NCBI GenBank assembly: GCA_019747905.1
Contig: JAIEQG010000086.1
Location: 1-48,483, forward strand
Direction of reading: 5' to 3'
Origin: Burkholderiales bacterium
GTDB lineage: Bacteria; Pseudomonadota; Gammaproteobacteria; Burkholderiales; Ga0077523
DNA: 48,483 bases
A program made the position numbers and the translations under genes. Under the pieces are notes generated by a model. The model was given only the letters and a program-made list of their open reading frames with translations, was not told where the DNA came from and made no database searches. This document shows, piece by piece, positions 9,339 to 20,676 of the stretch. How positions within the stretch are numbered: the stretch's first letter is position 1; every line of letters begins with the position of its first letter.

Positions 9339-9725
9339 CTAGCGACCGTAGATCTGCCTGGGGTCTTTCAGCACCGGTTCGACCTCGACCCAGCGCCCCC
9401 CTTCCAGGCGGCGGAAAAAGCAGCTCGGGCGACCCGTGTGGCAAGCGATCCCGCCGGTTTGTTCCACTTCGAGCAACACGACGTCGCCGTCGCAATCGAG
9501 TCCGATGGCCTGCACGCGCTGGACGTGCCCGGACTCTTCGCCCTTGTGCCACAGGCGATTGCGCGAGCGCGACCAATAATGGGCTTCCCCCGTAGCAACC
9601 GTGAGTTGCAGCGATTCGCGGTTCATGTGGGCGAACATGAGGACCCGGCCGGTGGTCGCATCCTGGGCGATCGCCGGCACCAGGCCGCGTTCGTCCCACA
9701 GCACTTCGTCGAGCCAGTCAGCCAT
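9339..9725 (-). CDS. hisI: phosphoribosyl-AMP cyclohydrolase HisI
   Basis: Third step: opens the purine ring of PR-AMP, using Zn and Mg. The 128-residue stand-alone enzyme contains the metal-binding [11 protein letters not shown] segment and the cysteine motif [14 protein letters not shown]. It overlaps hisF by 8 bases, so translational coupling is likely, and hisE follows after 23 bases. Confidence 0.95.
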   Translation of the reverse strand: MADWLDEVLWDERGLVPAIAQDATTGRVLMFAHMNRESLQLTVATGEAHYWSRSRNRLWHKGEESGHVQRVQAIGLDCDGDVVLLEVEQTGGIACHTGRPSCFFRRLEGGRWVEVEPVLKDPRQIYGR

Positions 9726-10497
9726 CGGTGAGACGGGTTTCGATTCCCTTGGCGCTCATGTAGGCCTTGGCCTCGCCCACCGTGAACTCCCCGTAGTGGA
9801 AGATGCTGGCTGCGAGCACGGCGTCCGCACGTCCCAGCTTCACGCCGTCCACCAGATGCTGCAGGCCGCCCACCCCGCCGCTCGCGATCACCGGAATGTC
9901 GAGGGCTTCGGAAAACGCGCGCGTGAGTTCGACGTCGAAGCCCTGCTTCGTGCCATCGCGATCCATGCTGGTAAGCAGGATCTCGCCGGCGCCCGCGGCC
10001 TGCATGCGCTTGCCCCATTCCACGGCATCGAGTCCGGTGGACTTGCGTCCGCCATGGGTGAAGACTTCCCAGCGCAGCGGATCCGAGCCTGGCACGCGCC
10101 GCGCGTCGATCGCGACGACGATGCATTGTGAACCGAAGCGGCGCGCCGATTCCTCCACCAGCGCCGGGTTCTGCACTGCCGCCGTGTTTATGCTGACCTT
10201 GTCCGCACCGGCGTTGAGCAAGCGGCGAATGTCGGCCACCGACCGCACACCGCCGCCCACGGTGAGCGGGATGAACACCTGCTCGGCCACGGATTCGACC
10301 ACCGACACGATGGTGTCGCGGCCGTCGGAGCTGGCGGTGATGTCGAGGAAGGTCAGTTCGTCCGCGCCCTGTTCGTCGTAGCGCTTCGCAATCTCGACCG
10401 GATCTCCGGCATCGCGCAGGCCGAGGAAATTGACGCCCTTCACCACGCGACCGGCGTTGACGTCGAGGCAGGGAATGATGCGGGTGGCTAGGCCCAT
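9718..10497 (-). CDS. hisF: imidazole glycerol phosphate synthase cyclase subunit HisF
   Basis: Cyclase half of IGP synthase. It receives ammonia from HisH and makes IGP plus AICAR. The 259-residue TIM barrel starts [21 protein letters not shown], with the catalytic Asp of CLDV. Phosphate-binding loops are GGGVRSV and ASGGVGGL. The ATG at 10497 is chosen to match the family N-terminus, although the frame is open upstream to 10545. About 90 bases without a recognisable element separate it from hisA. Confidence 0.96.
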   Translation of the reverse strand: MGLATRIIPCLDVNAGRVVKGVNFLGLRDAGDPVEIAKRYDEQGADELTFLDITASSDGRDTIVSVVESVAEQVFIPLTVGGGVRSVADIRRLLNAGADKVSINTAAVQNPALVEESARRFGSQCIVVAIDARRVPGSDPLRWEVFTHGGRKSTGLDAVEWGKRMQAAGAGEILLTSMDRDGTKQGFDVELTRAFSEALDIPVIASGGVGGLQHLVDGVKLGRADAVLAASIFHYGEFTVGEAKAYMSAKGIETRLTDG

Positions 10498-10587
10498 GGC
10501 AGGTCCGGCGCGCGGCCCGCGTTCGACCCACAAGAGGGCCGACACGTCGAGGCGGACATCAGCAGGCCCATCCGGGGGAACAACACT

Positions 10588-11334
10588 TCAGGCCTTCGCG
10601 GCGAGCTCGTCGGCGAGCTTCTGCGCCTGTGCGAAGTCGAGCTTGCCCTCGTAGAGGGCCCGACCGGTAATCGCGGCCGGTATGCCCTCGGCTTCCACCG
10701 CACAGAGCTTGCGCACATCGTCGAGGTTGGAAATGCCGCCGCTCGCGATCACCGGCACCGTCAGGGCGCGTGCGAGTTCCAGCGTCGCCTCGACGTTGAC
10801 ACCGGTCATCATGCCGTCGCGACCGATATCGGTATGGATGATCGCTTCGACGCCGTAGTCCTGAAACTTGAGCGCCAGGTCGAGCACGTCGTGCCCGGTC
10901 ATCTTGGACCAGCCGTCGACCGCCACCTTGCCCTCGCGCGCGTCGAGCCCGACCATGATGTGGCCGGGGAAGGCGTAGCAGGCATCGTGCAGGAAGCCCG
11001 GGGTCTTGACCGCGGCCGTGCCGACGATGACGAAGCTGATGCCGTCGTCGAGATAGCGCTCGATGGTGTCGAGATCTCGGATGCCGCCGCCCAGTTGCAC
11101 CGGCACGTCCTCGCCGACTGCCTTCACGATGGCCTTGATGGCCTCTTCATTCTTCGGCTTGCCGGCGATTGCGCCGTTCAGATCCACCAGGTGCAGGCGG
11201 CGTGCGCCCTGGGCGCGCCAGTGCTTGGCCATGGCGCCGGGGTCTTCGGAAAAAACGGTGGCCTGGTCCATGGCACCTTGCTTCAGGCGCACACAGTGGC
11301 CATCCTTCAGATCGATCGCGGGAATGATGAGCAT
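10588..11334 (-). CDS. hisA: ProFAR isomerase HisA
   Basis: Isomerises 5'-ProFAR to PRFAR (fourth step). The 248-residue TIM barrel starts [20 protein letters not shown], with the catalytic Asp in AIDLKDG. The second catalytic Asp lies in [10 protein letters not shown], and phosphate loops GGGIRD and ASGGISN are present. It lies between hisH and hisF in the his run. Confidence 0.96.
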   Translation of the reverse strand: MLIIPAIDLKDGHCVRLKQGAMDQATVFSEDPGAMAKHWRAQGARRLHLVDLNGAIAGKPKNEEAIKAIVKAVGEDVPVQLGGGIRDLDTIERYLDDGISFVIVGTAAVKTPGFLHDACYAFPGHIMVGLDAREGKVAVDGWSKMTGHDVLDLALKFQDYGVEAIIHTDIGRDGMMTGVNVEATLELARALTVPVIASGGISNLDDVRKLCAVEAEGIPAAITGRALYEGKLDFAQAQKLADELAAKA

Positions 11335-11396
11335 GATGTTGCAGCGACCGCTGTCGGAAGCAGCGGCCGGGCGCGGACAATCGGCAGTTGGAGGCT

Positions 11397-12083
11397 CTAG
11401 GGCGTTCCCGTGAGGGCTGCCTGGGGCGATTGCGCGGCTGCGGGGGTCCGGCCGTCCCAGGCAACGAAATTCGACAGCAGTTTCAGTCCGGCGTGATGGC
11501 TCTTTTCCGGGTGGAACTGTACGGCAAACAGTCTAGACCCGGCGACCGCACTGGTAAACGGGGCCGGATAGTGGGTTTCGCCCGCGATCAGGCCCGGGTC
11601 GGCCGGTTCGACGAAATAGCTGTGCACGAAGTAGAAGCGCGCATTCTGGGGAATACCCGCCCATAACGGATGGGAACGGGTCTGGCGTACCTCGTTCCAC
11701 CCCATGTGCGGGACTTTCAGCTTCGACCCGTCGGCGCCGACCATCCGCTCCGCCGGAAAGCGGCGGACGCGACCGCGCAGCAACCCGAGTCCAGGGGTGT
11801 CGCCCTCTTCGCTGCGCTCGAACAGCATCTGCAAACCGATACAGATGCCGAGGAAAGGCTTGGTCCGGGCCGCCTCGATCACTGCAGGGCGCAGGCCACG
11901 GGCATCGAGTTCGCGCATGCAGTCCGGCATCGCGCCCTGCCCGGGAAACACCACCCGCTCGGCGGAGGCGACCCGATCCGGATCGTCGGTCACGACGACC
12001 TGCCGGTCCGGCGCGACATGCTCGACCGCCTTGGCAACCGAACGCAGGTTGCCCATACCGTAATCCACGACTGCGATGTGCAT
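11397..12083 (-). CDS. hisH: imidazole glycerol phosphate synthase glutaminase subunit HisH
   Basis: Class I glutamine amidotransferase that supplies ammonia to HisF. The 228-residue product shows [11 protein letters not shown] at the N-terminus, the nucleophile Cys in [12 protein letters not shown] and the His-x-Glu pair in VQFHPEKS. It has a C-terminal tail of about 20 residues rich in Ala/Pro/Gln that is longer than in most HisH proteins. A 62-base gap separates it from hisA. Confidence 0.96.
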   Translation of the reverse strand: MHIAVVDYGMGNLRSVAKAVEHVAPDRQVVVTDDPDRVASAERVVFPGQGAMPDCMRELDARGLRPAVIEAARTKPFLGICIGLQMLFERSEEGDTPGLGLLRGRVRRFPAERMVGADGSKLKVPHMGWNEVRQTRSHPLWAGIPQNARFYFVHSYFVEPADPGLIAGETHYPAPFTSAVAGSRLFAVQFHPEKSHHAGLKLLSNFVAWDGRTPAAAQSPQAALTGTP

Positions 12084-12096
12084 GGGAAAGCCGGAG

Positions 12097-12714
12097 CTAC
12101 AGGACTCCCTTGGTGGACGGCATCACGCCGACGGCACGCGGATCCAGCTCCACGGCCATGCGCAGCGCCCGGCCGAAGGCCTTGAACATGGTCTCGGCCT
12201 GGTGGTGGGCGTTCTCGCCCTTCAGGTTGTCGATGTGCAAGGTGACGCCGGCGTGGTTCACGAAGCCCTGGAAGAACTCGTGGATGAGCTGGGTCTCCAG
12301 CTCACCGATCATGGCGCGCGTGAACTCGGCGTCCAGGACGAGTCCCGGGCGACCGGACAGGTCGATCACGACCCGCGACAGCGCTTCGTCGAGCGGGACG
12401 TAGGCGTGGCCGTACCGGCGCACCCCCTTCTTGTCGCCGATGGCCTTGGCGAAGGCCTGCCCGAGGGTGATGCCCACGTCCTCGACCGTGTGGTGGCCGT
12501 CGATGTGCAGGTCGCCCTCTGCCTGGATATCCAGGTCGAACATGCCGTGGCGTGCGATCTGGTCGAGCATGTGATCGAAGAAGCCAACGCCGGTGGCGAG
12601 CTTCGAGGCGCCGGTGCCGTCGAGATCGACGCGCACGCGGATCTTCGTTTCGAGCGTATTGCGCGTCACTTCGGCGACGCGAGCAGTCAAGGGCGGTTTC
12701 GGTTCGTTCGGCAT
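12097..12714 (-). CDS. hisB: imidazoleglycerol-phosphate dehydratase HisB
   Basis: Dehydrates IGP to imidazole acetol phosphate. The 205-residue product is the monofunctional form, without the N-terminal histidinol-phosphatase domain of E. coli HisB. Mn-binding motifs are visible: [24 protein letters not shown] and [19 protein letters not shown] separate histidinol phosphatase must exist elsewhere, since none is in the window. It sits 13 bases before hisH and 4 bases after hisC. Confidence 0.96.
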   Translation of the reverse strand: MPNEPKPPLTARVAEVTRNTLETKIRVRVDLDGTGASKLATGVGFFDHMLDQIARHGMFDLDIQAEGDLHIDGHHTVEDVGITLGQAFAKAIGDKKGVRRYGHAYVPLDEALSRVVIDLSGRPGLVLDAEFTRAMIGELETQLIHEFFQGFVNHAGVTLHIDNLKGENAHHQAETMFKAFGRALRMAVELDPRAVGVMPSTKGVL

Positions 12715-12718
12715 GGGG

Positions 12719-13816
12719 TCAACGGGCAGCGCGCAGAGCTTCCAGGAAGACTCGGTTCTCCTCCGGCGAACTCACGGTCACCCGGAGGCAGTCGGCGAGC
12801 AGCGGATGGGCGCCCGACAGATTCTTGACGAGCACACCCCGTGCCTTCAAGCCCTGGAACACCGCAGGCGCGTTCGCGATACGGAACAAGAGGAAATTGG
12901 CCGCACTCGGAAACACCGTGACGCCCGGGATGGCCGCGAGCGCCGTCGCCAGTTCGCCCCGGGCCTGAACCAGCGACCGGGCCTGGGCGTCGAGAACGTC
13001 CGGGTGGGCCAGCACCGCTTCGCAGACCAGCTGTGACAGCACGTTCACGTTGTAGGGCAACCGCAGCTTGTCGAATTCGTTCAGCCAGGCCGGTGGGCCG
13101 GCGAGAAAGCCGAGCCGCAATCCCGCGAGGCCCAGCTTGGAAAGCGTGCGCATGACCAGCACGTTCGGTCGGCGCCCGAGTTCCGGCAGGTAGCTCGTGC
13201 CCGCGAACGCATGATAGGCCTCGTCCATGACGACCACACCCGGCGCCGCGTCCAGCACTCGTTCGAGTGACGAGCGATCGAACAGGTTGCCCGTCGGGTT
13301 GTTCGGATAGGCAAGCCACAACAGCGCGGGCCGATGGCGTTCGATGGCTGCCAGCAGCGCTTCGCCATCGAGCGTGAAATCCGGTCGGAGCGGCACACCC
13401 ACGTACTCGAGACCCGCTGCGACCGCGAGCATGCGGTACATCACGAACGTCGGCTCGACGCTCATCACGACCGCTCCGGGCCTGGCCAATGCCAGCGTCA
13501 GCACCTGGATGATTTCGTCGGAGCCGTTGCCGAGCATGAGCGCCATACCTTCGGGCACGCCCATGACGGCGTGCAGGCGGCGCTTGAGTTCCGCCCCGCC
13601 CGGATCGGGATAGCGATTCAGCGCCGCTTCCGCCGCCAGTTTCGCCACCTCCGCACGCAGGCCCTCCGGCAGGCGATACGGGTTCTCCATGGCGTCGAGC
13701 TTGACCATGCCGCGGGCGTCCGCCACGTGGTAAGCCGCCATCGTCAGGACCTCGGGCCGGACGAGGGCCTCAGGGCTCACGGCAGGTTGCGTTTCCAGTT
13801 TGGTCGCGGGTTTCAT
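12719..13816 (-). CDS. hisC: histidinol-phosphate aminotransferase HisC
   Basis: PLP enzyme that transaminates imidazole acetol phosphate with glutamate. The 365-residue fold-type I aminotransferase shows [11 protein letters not shown], the AYPNNPTGN substrate loop, the DEAYHAF Asp/Tyr pair and the PLP lysine in [14 protein letters not shown]. The N-terminus has a slightly extended Lys/Thr-rich start. Its ATG overlaps the hisD stop by one base. Confidence 0.95.
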   Translation of the reverse strand: MKPATKLETQPAVSPEALVRPEVLTMAAYHVADARGMVKLDAMENPYRLPEGLRAEVAKLAAEAALNRYPDPGGAELKRRLHAVMGVPEGMALMLGNGSDEIIQVLTLALARPGAVVMSVEPTFVMYRMLAVAAGLEYVGVPLRPDFTLDGEALLAAIERHRPALLWLAYPNNPTGNLFDRSSLERVLDAAPGVVVMDEAYHAFAGTSYLPELGRRPNVLVMRTLSKLGLAGLRLGFLAGPPAWLNEFDKLRLPYNVNVLSQLVCEAVLAHPDVLDAQARSLVQARGELATALAAIPGVTVFPSAANFLLFRIANAPAVFQGLKARGVLVKNLSGAHPLLADCLRVTVSSPEENRVFLEALRAAR

Positions 13817-15114
13817 CAGGCGTGCATGCGGTAGCGGGCCGAGGCAGCGTGCGCCGGCAGGCCCTCACCATCGGCGAGTTCGCCAGCCACGATGCCCAGC
13901 GTTGCCGCACCGGCGCGCGACACCTGGATCAGACTGGTGCGTTTCTGGAAGTCGTACACCCCGAGCGGCGACGAGAAGCGCGCGGTGCGCGCCGTCGGCA
14001 GCACGTGATTCGGACCCGCGCAGTAGTCGCCGAGCGCTTCCGATGCGTACCGGCCCATGAAGATGGCCCCGGCGTGCCGCAGCTTGCCGATCCAGGCGTC
14101 CGGATCGGCCACCGACAGCTCCAGGTGCTCCGGCGCGATGCGGTTCGCGATCGCACAGGCTTCATCCAGGTCGCGCACCTTGATGAGGGCACCACGATCG
14201 GCCAGCGATCTCGCGATCACGTCCTTGCGCGGCATCGACGCAAGCTGGCGTGCCATGCTCGCGGCCACGGCGTCGGCAAAAGCGGCTTCCGGTGTGAGCA
14301 GGATCGCCTGCGCCATCTCGTCGTGTTCGGCCTGCGAGAAAAGATCCATGGCGATCCAGTCCGCGCTGGTGAGGCCGTCGCAGATCACCAGGATCTCCGA
14401 AGGACCCGCGACCATGTCGATACCGACCACGCCGAAGACCCGGCGTTTGGCGGCCGCCACGTACGCATTGCCCGGACCGACGATCTTGTCCACGGCCGGG
14501 ACGGCCGCCGTGCCGTAGGCGAGCGCGCCAACCGCCTGCGCGCCGCCGATCGTGAACACACGGTCGACGCCGGCCACGGCCGCCGCGGCCAGCACCAGCG
14601 CGTTGCGCTCGCCGCCGGGGGTGGGCACCACCATGATCACCTCGGGCACGCCTGCCACCTTGGCAGGGAGCGTGTTCATCAATACCGTCGAGGGATAAGC
14701 CGCCTTGCCGCCCGGCACGTAGACCCCGACCCGGTCGAGCGGCGTCACCTGCTGGCCCAGCACGGTGCCGTCCGGTTCGGTGTACCGCCACGACGCCAGC
14801 GGCTGGTGTTCGTGGTAGGCCCGGATGCGCGCAGCAGCCTGCTCGAGCGCACGTCGCTGCGGGGTGCCGAGCCGGTCGAGCGCCGCCCGCAGGTCCTGCT
14901 GCGGAATCTCGAGGGCCGCCATGGACGGGGCGTCGACACGATCGAAGCGGCGCGTGTACTCGAGCACGGCCGCATCACCGCGGCACCGCACATCCTCGAG
15001 GATGCCGGCCACGGCCGCATCGATCGATGCATCCTGAGTGTTCTCGAAGGCGAGCAGCCCTTCCAGTCGCGCGTCGAAATCGGCACTGGACGAGTCGAGA
15101 CGGGCGATGTTCAT
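13816..15114 (-). CDS. hisD: histidinol dehydrogenase HisD
   Basis: Last two oxidations, L-histidinol to L-histidine, using NAD and Zn. The 432-residue product has the family hallmarks [15 protein letters not shown], the [16 protein letters not shown] segment, and [11 protein letters not shown]. The [13 protein letters not shown] region carries Zn-ligand and catalytic residues. The ATG at 15114 ([10 protein letters not shown]) is used, since it overlaps the hisG stop as ATGA. The open frame above it is antisense-type extension over hisG. Confidence 0.96.
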   Translation of the reverse strand: MNIARLDSSSADFDARLEGLLAFENTQDASIDAAVAGILEDVRCRGDAAVLEYTRRFDRVDAPSMAALEIPQQDLRAALDRLGTPQRRALEQAAARIRAYHEHQPLASWRYTEPDGTVLGQQVTPLDRVGVYVPGGKAAYPSTVLMNTLPAKVAGVPEVIMVVPTPGGERNALVLAAAAVAGVDRVFTIGGAQAVGALAYGTAAVPAVDKIVGPGNAYVAAAKRRVFGVVGIDMVAGPSEILVICDGLTSADWIAMDLFSQAEHDEMAQAILLTPEAAFADAVAASMARQLASMPRKDVIARSLADRGALIKVRDLDEACAIANRIAPEHLELSVADPDAWIGKLRHAGAIFMGRYASEALGDYCAGPNHVLPTARTARFSSPLGVYDFQKRTSLIQVSRAGAATLGIVAGELADGEGLPAHAASARYRMHA

Positions 15115-15770
15115 GCGGCTGCCCGTTCGGACTTGAGCGCCCCGGCGAAAGCGTCGATCACCGGCTGCAGCATCGCGCGTTTCAACTTGAGCGCCGCCTG
15201 GTTCACCACCAGCCGCGCCGAGATCGGCATGATCTCCTCGACCGCCACGAGGTTGTTCGCGCGCAACGTGTTGCCGCTCGATACGAGATCGACGATGGCA
15301 TCGGCCAGGCCGACCAGCGGTGCCAGCTCCATGGAGCCGTACAGCTTGATCAGGTCCACGTGGACGCCCTTGGACGCGAAATGGGTCCGCGCCACCTGCA
15401 GATACTTGGTCGCGATCTTGAGTCGCGCCCCCTGTTTCACGGCCAGTTCGTAGTCGAATCCGGCGCGCACCGCGACCATCATGCGGCATTTCGCGATGTC
15501 GAGATCGAGCGGTTGGTAGAGGCCGGCTCCACCATGCTCCAGCAGGACATCCTTGCCGGCTATCCCCAGGTCGGCACCGCCGTACTGGACGTAGGTCGGG
15601 ACGTCGGAGGCGCGGACCACGATGATGCGCACGTCGGATCGGCTGGTGCCGATGATGAGCTTGCGCGAGGTTTCCGGATCTTCGGACGCCACGATGCCCG
15701 CAGCGGACAGCAGCGGCGTGGTTTCCTCGAAGATGCGCCCCTTCGAGAGGGCGATGGTGATGCCGTTCAC
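15111..15770 (-). CDS. hisG: ATP phosphoribosyltransferase HisG, short form
   Basis: First, committed step: joins ATP and PRPP. The product is about 219 residues and shows [14 protein letters not shown], the [25 protein letters not shown] region and the PRPP loop [17 protein letters not shown]. It ends after the catalytic domains, without the roughly 80-residue C-terminal ACT-like regulatory domain. Short HisG enzymes require the HisZ regulatory subunit, which is not in this window. The start used is GTG 15770. TTG at 15779 would add three residues, and neither has a good ribosome site. Confidence 0.95.
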   Translation of the reverse strand: MNGITIALSKGRIFEETTPLLSAAGIVASEDPETSRKLIIGTSRSDVRIIVVRASDVPTYVQYGGADLGIAGKDVLLEHGGAGLYQPLDLDIAKCRMMVAVRAGFDYELAVKQGARLKIATKYLQVARTHFASKGVHVDLIKLYGSMELAPLVGLADAIVDLVSSGNTLRANNLVAVEEIMPISARLVVNQAALKLKRAMLQPVIDAFAGALKSERAAA

Positions 15771-15797
15771 GGCAGGCAAGGCGGAAAGCGGGCGAAG

Positions 15798-15803
15798 ATT
15801 GTA
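15798..15803 (-). promoter_or_regulatory. candidate -10 of an internal his promoter
   Basis: TACAAT on the minus strand lies 27 bases upstream of the hisG GTG, in the short murA-hisG gap. No convincing -35 is present at 16-18 bp. It could give the his genes a promoter separate from murA. Confidence 0.35.
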
Positions 15804-15819
15804 CCCGACAGTCCGGGAC

Positions 15820-17237
<1,418 letters not shown>

Positions 17238-17252
17238 AGTGCTCATCTCTGA

Positions 17253-17489
17253 TCAACGGGAGGCCCATTCCTCCGGCGTGTAGGTCTTCATGGACAGCGC
17301 GTGGATCTCCTCGCGCATGCGGTCGCCGAGGGCTCGATAGACCACCTGGTGCTGCTGGATGCGCGTCTTGCCGCGGAAATCCGGGCTGACGATCACGGCT
17401 TCGAAATGTGCACCGTCGCCATCTACGGCGACGTGCTCGCAATGCAGGTTTTCCAGGATGTAGCTGCGGACTTTTTCTGGGGTGACCAT
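17253..17489 (-). CDS. ibaG: BolA-family protein (IbaG-like)
   Basis: Small stress-linked BolA/IbaG protein that can share a [2Fe-2S] cluster with monothiol glutaredoxins. The 78-residue product has the class II KH-like fold pattern: VRSYILENLHCEHVAVDGDGAHFEAVIVSPDF, then a VYRALGDRM helix. The invariant histidine lies in the IHALSMKTYTPEEW region. A gene of this type directly upstream of murA is the E. coli ibaG arrangement, which supports the name. It is bounded on both sides by repeat-rich gaps. Confidence 0.9.
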   Translation of the reverse strand: MVTPEKVRSYILENLHCEHVAVDGDGAHFEAVIVSPDFRGKTRIQQHQVVYRALGDRMREEIHALSMKTYTPEEWASR

Positions 17490-17520
17490 TGTGGACTTTC
17501 GGGGTACGTGCGACCGGAGA

Positions 17521-17592
17521 TCAGCCCTCGCCGGGCCGCCCCAAGAGGGCTGGCCCCTTGGGTAGAAAGGCCGCAGGCCGGTCGGGGGTCGC
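17521..17592. repeat. intergenic GC-rich repeat, type 1, copy 2
   Basis: Second copy of the block described at 17181-17237. It occupies the gap between the ABC permease stop and ibaG, with matching AAGAGGGCTGGCCCC and GGCCG..GGCCGGTCGGGGG elements. It reaches up to the permease stop codon. Confidence 0.65.
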
Positions 17593-18348
17593 TTAGTGAC
17601 GCAGCTTCCAGCCGCGCTTGATCATCTGCAGCGCGGTGAATGATAAGGCCGCGAAGCAGACCGCCACAACGACGAGACTGGTCGTGGGAGGCACGTCGGA
17701 CGCGTTGAAGAAGCCGAAACGAAACCCGTCGATCATGTAGAAGAACGGGTTCAAGTGCGACACCGCCTGCCAGAACGGCGGCAGCGAGTGGATCGAATAG
17801 AACACACCGGCCAGAAAGGTCAGGGGGACGATGACGAAGTTCTGGAAGGTCGCGAGCTGGTCGAACTTGTCGGCCCAGATGCCTGCGATGAGGCCCAGGG
17901 CGCCCAGGATGCCGCCGCCCAGCAGGGCGAACACCAGCGCCCAGAACGGATGGGGCACGGGCACGGCGACGGTCACGAGAGTGACCGAGAAGACGCCGAG
18001 GCCGACCATCAGGCCGCGCACGACGGCTGCAACGATGTAAGCCCAGTAGAACTCTGCATGCGACAGCGGCGGCAGCAGGACGAAGATGATGTTGCCCGTG
18101 ACCTTCGACTGGATCATCGACGACGAGCTGTTGGCGAACGCGTTCTGCAGCAGCGACATCATCGCGAGGCCGGGAATCAGGAACGCGGTATACGACACTC
18201 CCGGGTACACCTCGACACGCCCCGCCAGCACGTGCGAGAACACCAGCAGGTACAGCAATGCGGTGATGATCGGGGCAGCCACCGTCTGGAAACTCACCTT
18301 CCAGAACCGCAGCATCTCCTTGTAGAGCAGCGTGCGAAATCCGGTCAT
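17593..18348 (-). CDS. ABC-2 type exporter permease
   Basis: Integral membrane subunit of an ABC exporter, 251 residues with six predicted helices. The ABC-2 signature region is visible near the end (FVIVPLTFLAGVFYSIHSLPPFWQ and HLNPFFYMIDGFRFGF). It is close to the E. coli YadH family. Its ATPase partner is the next gene upstream, with a 4-base ATGA overlap. The pair follows the mla genes without a break. The substrate is unknown. Linkage to Mla and MurA suggests an envelope lipid or glycan role, by position only. Confidence 0.9.
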   Translation of the reverse strand: MTGFRTLLYKEMLRFWKVSFQTVAAPIITALLYLLVFSHVLAGRVEVYPGVSYTAFLIPGLAMMSLLQNAFANSSSSMIQSKVTGNIIFVLLPPLSHAEFYWAYIVAAVVRGLMVGLGVFSVTLVTVAVPVPHPFWALVFALLGGGILGALGLIAGIWADKFDQLATFQNFVIVPLTFLAGVFYSIHSLPPFWQAVSHLNPFFYMIDGFRFGFFNASDVPPTTSLVVVAVCFAALSFTALQMIKRGWKLRH

Positions 18349-19247
18349 CGCCGCCCCATGATCTGCACGAAGGCCTCTTCCAGATCCGGTTGCACCAACT
18401 CGAGCTCCTGGACCGTGACTCCCTCCTCGCGCAGGGCGATCATGAGGTCGGGAATATCGGCGTGTCGCTGGATCGCGAGCACTCGATAGCCGTCCGGGCC
18501 GGGCACCGAGTGTTGCGCAAGGGCCGGTGGCAACCGGTCAGGATCGAGCTTCAGCTTGAGATGGATGCCCGAGACGCCGGCCAGCAGGTTGCGGGTCGTG
18601 TCGAGCGCCACCACGCGTCCGTTCTTGAGCATTGCCACCCGGCTGCAGAGCGTCTCGGCCTCCTCGAGATAGTGGGTGGTGAGCACAATCGTATGTCCGG
18701 CGGCATTCAACTGGCGCACGAATTCCCACAGGCCTTGACGCAATTCCACGTCGACGCCCGCGGTCGGCTCATCGAGGATGATGACCGGCGGCTTGTGCAC
18801 CAGCGCCTGCGCGACCAGCACGCGCCGCTTCATGCCCCCGGAAAGTGCGCGCATGTTGGCGTTGGCTTTGGCCGTCAGGTCGAGACGCTCGATCACTTCG
18901 TCGATCCACGCGTCGTTGCTGCGCAGCCCGAAATAGCCGGACTGGATCCGCAAGGTCTCGCGCACCGTGAAGAACGGGTCGAACACCAGTTCCTGCGGCA
19001 CCACGCCCAGTGCCCGGCGGGCTTCACGATAGTTCTCGCGAACATCGAAACCCATCACCCGGACATCGCCGCGATCGGCGCGCGCCAGCCCTGCGAGCAC
19101 GCTGATCAGCGTCGTCTTCCCGGCCCCGTTGGGCCCGAGCAGCGCGAAGAACTCGCCCGGCCTCACTTCGAGGTCGACGCCGTCCAGCGCCTGCACGTCG
19201 CCATAGCGCTTGTACGCCTGCCGGACTTCGATGGCGGCAGCCATCAC
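18345..19247 (-). CDS. ABC exporter ATP-binding protein (YadG-like)
   Basis: Cytoplasmic ATPase subunit, 300 residues. Visible motifs are Walker A GPNGAGKTTL, signature ALSGGMKRRVLVAQAL, Walker B VIILDEPTAGVD and the switch histidine in LTTHYLEEAE. A C-terminal extension of about 80 residues follows, as in the drug/polysaccharide ABC-2 ATPases. It overlaps both neighbours by four bases, so it is co-translated with mlaB and the permease. Substrate unknown. Confidence 0.92.
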   Translation of the reverse strand: MMAAAIEVRQAYKRYGDVQALDGVDLEVRPGEFFALLGPNGAGKTTLISVLAGLARADRGDVRVMGFDVRENYREARRALGVVPQELVFDPFFTVRETLRIQSGYFGLRSNDAWIDEVIERLDLTAKANANMRALSGGMKRRVLVAQALVHKPPVIILDEPTAGVDVELRQGLWEFVRQLNAAGHTIVLTTHYLEEAETLCSRVAMLKNGRVVALDTTRNLLAGVSGIHLKLKLDPDRLPPALAQHSVPGPDGYRVLAIQRHADIPDLMIALREEGVTVQELELVQPDLEEAFVQIMGRR

Positions 19248-19531
19248 GCCCGGGCGAGAGGCAGCAGCTCGGTGACGCCGTACAGATCAGCGAGACTCTT
19301 CAGGCTGTTGTCCAGGTTGAGGTAGACGATCCGCCCACCCGCGCGCTGGGCAGCGCGCAACCATTCGAGCAGGAGCGCGACCGCGGACGAGTCCGCCGCG
19401 GTCACGCCGGCAAGATCGATCCGGGTCTCGCCGCGATCGAGCAGCATCAGGCCCTGTGCGAGCAGCCCCGGCACCTCCTCCATGGTGACCGCACCTTCCA
19501 CGACCAGTCGATCGCCGTCTCGGCGGATCAT
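19244..19531 (-). CDS. mlaB: STAS-domain protein MlaB
   Basis: Small cytoplasmic subunit that binds the MlaF ATPase and stabilises the MlaFEDB complex. The 95-residue product has the STAS beta-alpha pattern, with the conserved phospho-site-like loop GVTAADSSAVALLLEWLRAA. It overlaps mlaC and the exporter ATPase gene by four bases each. The name rests on fold plus operon position. Confidence 0.88.
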   Translation of the reverse strand: MIRRDGDRLVVEGAVTMEEVPGLLAQGLMLLDRGETRIDLAGVTAADSSAVALLLEWLRAAQRAGGRIVYLNLDNSLKSLADLYGVTELLPLARA

Positions 19532-20163
19532 TTCTTGGCGGGCGCGAGCGCTTTCGCATTACGCTCCTTGAGGTTCTTGATGAGGCCGTCGATGCCGGCG
19601 GTCTGGATCTGCGAGGAGAAATCGTTGCGGTAGGTGGTCACGAGGCTCGCCCCGTCGACGGTGACGTTGTAGACCTTCCAGCCGTCCGGGTTGAGCCGCA
19701 TGGCGTAGTCGACACCGACCGGCGGCGCACCTCCGGGCAGGAGGATCCTGGTCTTCACCGTCACGTCGTTCTCGTTGTCGGCCAGCTGCAGCGGCGTCAC
19801 CTCCACCTTGACCAGCCGATAGGCCGAGTAGGCCGCCGCGTACGAGCGCACCAGCAAGGTACGGAACTCGTCGACCAGGACCTTCTGCTGCTCGGGCGTG
19901 GCGTCGTTCCAGTACTTGCCCACGGCCAGGCGGGTGACGCGGGTCATGTCGAAATGCGGAACGATCTTGGTTTCGATCAGCTCGACCAGCTTGCTGGGCG
20001 CGCCGTTGCGCAGGTCCTTGTCGTCGGCAACCACGCGGAGCACGTCTTCGCTGGTGGTCTTCACCACCGTGTCGGGCGGCGGAAAATCCGCCGCCGCCGC
20101 GGCAGCGGCCAGCAGCACGCCGACCAGCGGGGTCCATCGCGACATCGTTCGCATCGTATTCAT
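19528..20163 (-). CDS. mlaC: periplasmic phospholipid shuttle MlaC
   Basis: Soluble carrier that moves phospholipids between the outer membrane and MlaFEDB. The 211-residue product starts with a signal peptide (hydrophobic run PLVGVLLAAAAAAA, likely cut after about residue 25). It continues with the Tol-Tol-Ttg2 fold: LVELIETKIVPHFDMTRVTRLAVGKYW, LLVRSYAAAYSAY and GWKVYNVTVDGASLVTTYRNDF. I chose the ATG at 20163, which has GAGAG upstream. The mlaA gene often found beside it is not here. Confidence 0.94.
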   Translation of the reverse strand: MNTMRTMSRWTPLVGVLLAAAAAAADFPPPDTVVKTTSEDVLRVVADDKDLRNGAPSKLVELIETKIVPHFDMTRVTRLAVGKYWNDATPEQQKVLVDEFRTLLVRSYAAAYSAYRLVKVEVTPLQLADNENDVTVKTRILLPGGAPPVGVDYAMRLNPDGWKVYNVTVDGASLVTTYRNDFSSQIQTAGIDGLIKNLKERNAKALAPAKK

Positions 20164-20198
20164 GGTTTCTCTCGCTCTCACGTGGATCTCCGGTTCGG

Positions 20199-20675
20199 CT
20201 ACTTCTCGGCAGCCTGCGGGCCTTCGGCAGCCTTGCCGTACAGGAAACGGCTGATCATGCGCTCCAGCACCATCGCCGACTGGGTCAGCTTCATGCGATC
20301 GCCGTCCTTCAGCATGACATCGTCACCGCCGCCGTCGAGCCCGACGTACTGTTCGCCGAGCAGGCCCGAGGTCAGGATCGAGGCTGTGGTATCGGTCGGA
20401 AACTGGTAGGCCCTGTCGATGCGCAGGGTGACCCGCGCCAGAAACTTCTTGTTGTCGAACCCTATGGACTCGACCCGTCCCACGACGACCCCGGCGCTCT
20501 TGACGGGCGCGCGCGGCTTGAGCCCCCCGATGTTGTCGAACTCCGCCGTGACGTGGTAGCCCTGCGAAGCGCTGACCGTGGTCGCGTTGCCCACCTTGAG
20601 TGCGAGCACCAGCAATGCGATCAGCCCGCCCATGACGAACAGTCCGACCCAGAGATCGATCGTGGTTCTTTTCAT
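20199..20675 (-). CDS. mlaD: MCE-domain protein MlaD
   Basis: Inner-membrane-anchored MCE protein that forms a hexameric ring under MlaE for lipid passage. The 158-residue product has one N-terminal helix (about 8-27) and a single MCE domain with the pattern YHVTAEFDNIGGLKPRAPVKSAGVVVGRVESI. A C-terminal helix (LTQSAMVLERMISRFLYG) is predicted to line the pore. It is separated from mlaE by one base. Confidence 0.95.
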   Translation of the reverse strand: MKRTTIDLWVGLFVMGGLIALLVLALKVGNATTVSASQGYHVTAEFDNIGGLKPRAPVKSAGVVVGRVESIGFDNKKFLARVTLRIDRAYQFPTDTTASILTSGLLGEQYVGLDGGGDDVMLKDGDRMKLTQSAMVLERMISRFLYGKAAEGPQAAEK

Positions 20676-20676
20676 T

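Noticed and set aside
13822..15453. Long open frames antisense to hisD, murA and other genes
   Set aside because: They are low-complexity Arg/His/Ala-rich translations produced by GC-biased third codon positions opposite real genes.
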